Shown here: positions 62,738 to 64,000 of the stretch, piece after piece
How the letters are laid out: the number at the start of each line of letters is the position of its first letter
Numbering within the stretch: the stretch's first letter is position 1
DNA from: Chryseobacterium foetidum
GTDB lineage: Bacteria; Bacteroidota; Bacteroidia; Flavobacteriales; Weeksellaceae
Length of the DNA: 64,000 nucleotides
NCBI RefSeq assembly: GCF_025457425.1
Contig: NZ_JAMXIA010000001.1
Span: forward strand, 3,348,001 to 3,412,000
Reading direction: 5' to 3'
Translations under genes and position numbers: made by a program
The notes under the pieces: generated by a model
The model's input: the letters and a program-made list of their open reading frames with translations, nothing else
Told to the model about the DNA's origin: nothing
Databases searched by the model: none

Positions 62738-64000
62738 ATTTATATATTCGATTTCTGTTGTTGCCTTATTGAGTTCCTGTAATGTTCCGAAAGTGATGCA
62801 TGTACAGCAAATCAAAAAACTTCCTGAAGAAATTCAGGTAAACAGCAAAGATCTGAAAGGAAAATACAGTAGAATCACTCTTGAGCAATGGTTTAAAGAT
62901 CCAGATCTAAATTCATTGTTTAATAAAGTCACTCAGGCAAATCCTGATTTTCAGATTGCCAGAGAACGTGTAGACATGGCCAACAGCCTGCTTCGTAGAT
63001 CAAAGACTGCTCTGTTGCCCACTTTAGAGTTAGGAGCACTTATCTCTGCTGATCATTACGGAAAATATACCATGGAAGGTGTCGGCAACTTTGATACAAA
63101 CCTGTCATCAAATATTGGAGAAGATCAGAGAATCAGCACTGATATTACACCAAATTACTGGATTGGCGGTAGAAGTACATGGGAAATTGATGCATGGGGA
63201 AAACTCAAAAACAAAAAACTTTCTGCACAAAAGAAATTTCTGGCGTCGGGTGAGGGTCTCAGGTTATTGCAGATCGATTTAATTACAGATACTGCCAACC
63301 TCTATTATCAGTTGATTGCCTTGGATAAACGTCTCAAAATATATCAGGAAAATTTTAAACTTCAGCAAAGGGCTTTTGAAATTATAAAGGCTCAGAGAGA
63401 AGTGGGGAAAGTGACCGAACTTGCGGTACAGCAGTTTAAGGCTCAGAATAATAACTGGCTTGCAGAAATCGAACATATTAAAGTGGAAATTATTACCGTG
63501 CAGCAGGCACTTGCAACGCTCACCGGAGAATATGGCGGAGAAATAAAACGCGGTACAGATCTGCTGCCTACGAATTTTGAAATTCTCAATAAGGAAATTG
63601 ATGTGACTCAAGTGATTCATTCAAGACCTGATGTAGCATCAAACTACTTTACCCTGGAGGCTTCGCATGCAGATGCGAGAGCGGCTAGAGCAGCATTTTA
63701 TCCCAAAATTGATCTCAGCGCAACATTTGGATTAAATTCTTTTTCTGCCGAAACACTTTTTAAACCGGCGTCCCTTGCCGGTCAGCTTTTAGGCGGACTG
63801 ATGGTTCCTGTACTGAACAGAGGAAAAATTAAATATGAATTTAATATTGCTAACAGTCAGCAGGAAATTGCTTTCCTTAATTATCAGAAGAGTGTGACGT
63901 CAGCTTTTAACGAACTTCAGTCGGTTCTAAAACAAACCAAAATCTACCACAAAGTCCTGGAGCTTAAAACTGAAGAAGTACAGTTTCTGGATCGGGGGAT
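62718..64000 (+). CDS. RND efflux outer-membrane factor (NodT/TolC family lipoprotein), 3' end outside window
   Basis: The frame opens at the ATG at 62718, inside the pump gene's end, and stays open to the window edge (427 codons). A lipoprotein signal (IYSISVVALLSSC) is followed by the typical WFKDPDLNSLFNKV and the repeated helical barrel segments (ANPDFQIARERVDMANSLL, WEIDAWGKLKNKK, RPDVASNYFTLEASHADARA). It forms the outer-membrane channel of the tripartite pump. Only the last part of the second repeat is missing. Confidence 0.92.
   Translation, partial: MKKPKFKFIYSISVVALLSSCNVPKVMHVQQIKKLPEEIQVNSKDLKGKYSRITLEQWFKDPDLNSLFNKVTQANPDFQIARERVDMANSLLRRSKTALLPTLELGALISADHYGKYTMEGVGNFDTNLSSNIGEDQRISTDITPNYWIGGRSTWEIDAWGKLKNKKLSAQKKFLASGEGLRLLQIDLITDTANLYYQLIALDKRLKIYQENFKLQQRAFEIIKAQREVGKVTELAVQQFKAQNNNWLAEIEHIKVEIITVQQALATLTGEYGGEIKRGTDLLPTNFEILNKEIDVTQVIHSRPDVASNYFTLEASHADARAARAAFYPKIDLSATFGLNSFSAETLFKPASLAGQLLGGLMVPVLNRGKIKYEFNIANSQQEIAFLNYQKSVTSAFNELQSVLKQTKIYHKVLELKTEEVQFLDRG

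Noticed and set aside
1-64000. tRNA, rRNA and CRISPR arrays
   Set aside because: I looked for tRNA-like cloverleaf ends, rRNA segments and regularly spaced repeats and saw none. A dedicated scan could still find a degenerate case.

Overview
The window looks like the chromosome of a member of the Flavobacteriales, most like Chryseobacterium or a close relative in the Weeksellaceae. The signs are low GC content, a type IX secretion sorting tail, Bacteroidota promoter elements (TTTG / TAnnTTTG), a GH92 mannosidase, and dispersed intergenic repeats of the kind seen in this group. No tRNA, rRNA or CRISPR array was recognised.

Bases 1-25930 are ordinary chromosome. They carry an L,D-transpeptidase, a PDZ/retropepsin-like protease, tyrS, an ECF-type sigma factor, a GH92 mannosidase, an Mrp/NifU-type Fe-S carrier pair, a large T9SS-secreted protein, the ppx/ppk1 polyphosphate pair and dnaK. 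Two identical 983-bp IS1595-family elements in opposite orientation lie at 7583-8565 and 22205-23187, each with a perfect 8-bp target duplication.

Bases about 25916-57813 are a 31.9-kb integrative mobilizable element inserted at the 3' end of dnaK. The dnaK stop region is repeated at the far end, where a second, displaced terminator follows it. The element has a tyrosine integrase, helix-turn-helix proteins, a helicase/primase pair with an iteron-like cluster, and a MobV-type relaxase with interleaved palindromes upstream. Its cargo is regulatory and defensive.

The most notable cargo is a two-gene operon (35349 to 33438, minus strand). It encodes an ECF sigma factor with an extra C-terminal helix-turn-helix, translationally coupled to a Cas12f/TnpB-like protein that has lost all three RuvC catalytic positions. 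A strong promoter and a long rod-like RNA hairpin precede the sigma gene, and a second guide-RNA-like region follows the Cas12f-like gene. This matches the recently reported idea of RNA-guided transcription by nuclease-dead Cas12f plus sigma factor.

The rest of the cargo is a defence island. It holds a SIR2/deoxyribosyltransferase-like/HEPN protein, a type I restriction-modification operon with two GmrSD-like (DUF262) genes between hsdS and hsdR, a decayed zone of transposase and serine-recombinase remnants, and a compact seven-gene operon (52810-57496). That operon has two TIR-type proteins, two caspase-like proteases with a shared C-terminal domain, a SLOG-like protein, a deoxyribosyltransferase/TIR-like protein and one unrecognised beta-rich protein. 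It resembles a doubled TIR-caspase (type IV Thoeris-like) system.

After the element the chromosome resumes with an RND efflux operon (membrane fusion protein, RND pump, outer-membrane factor) that runs off the window end.
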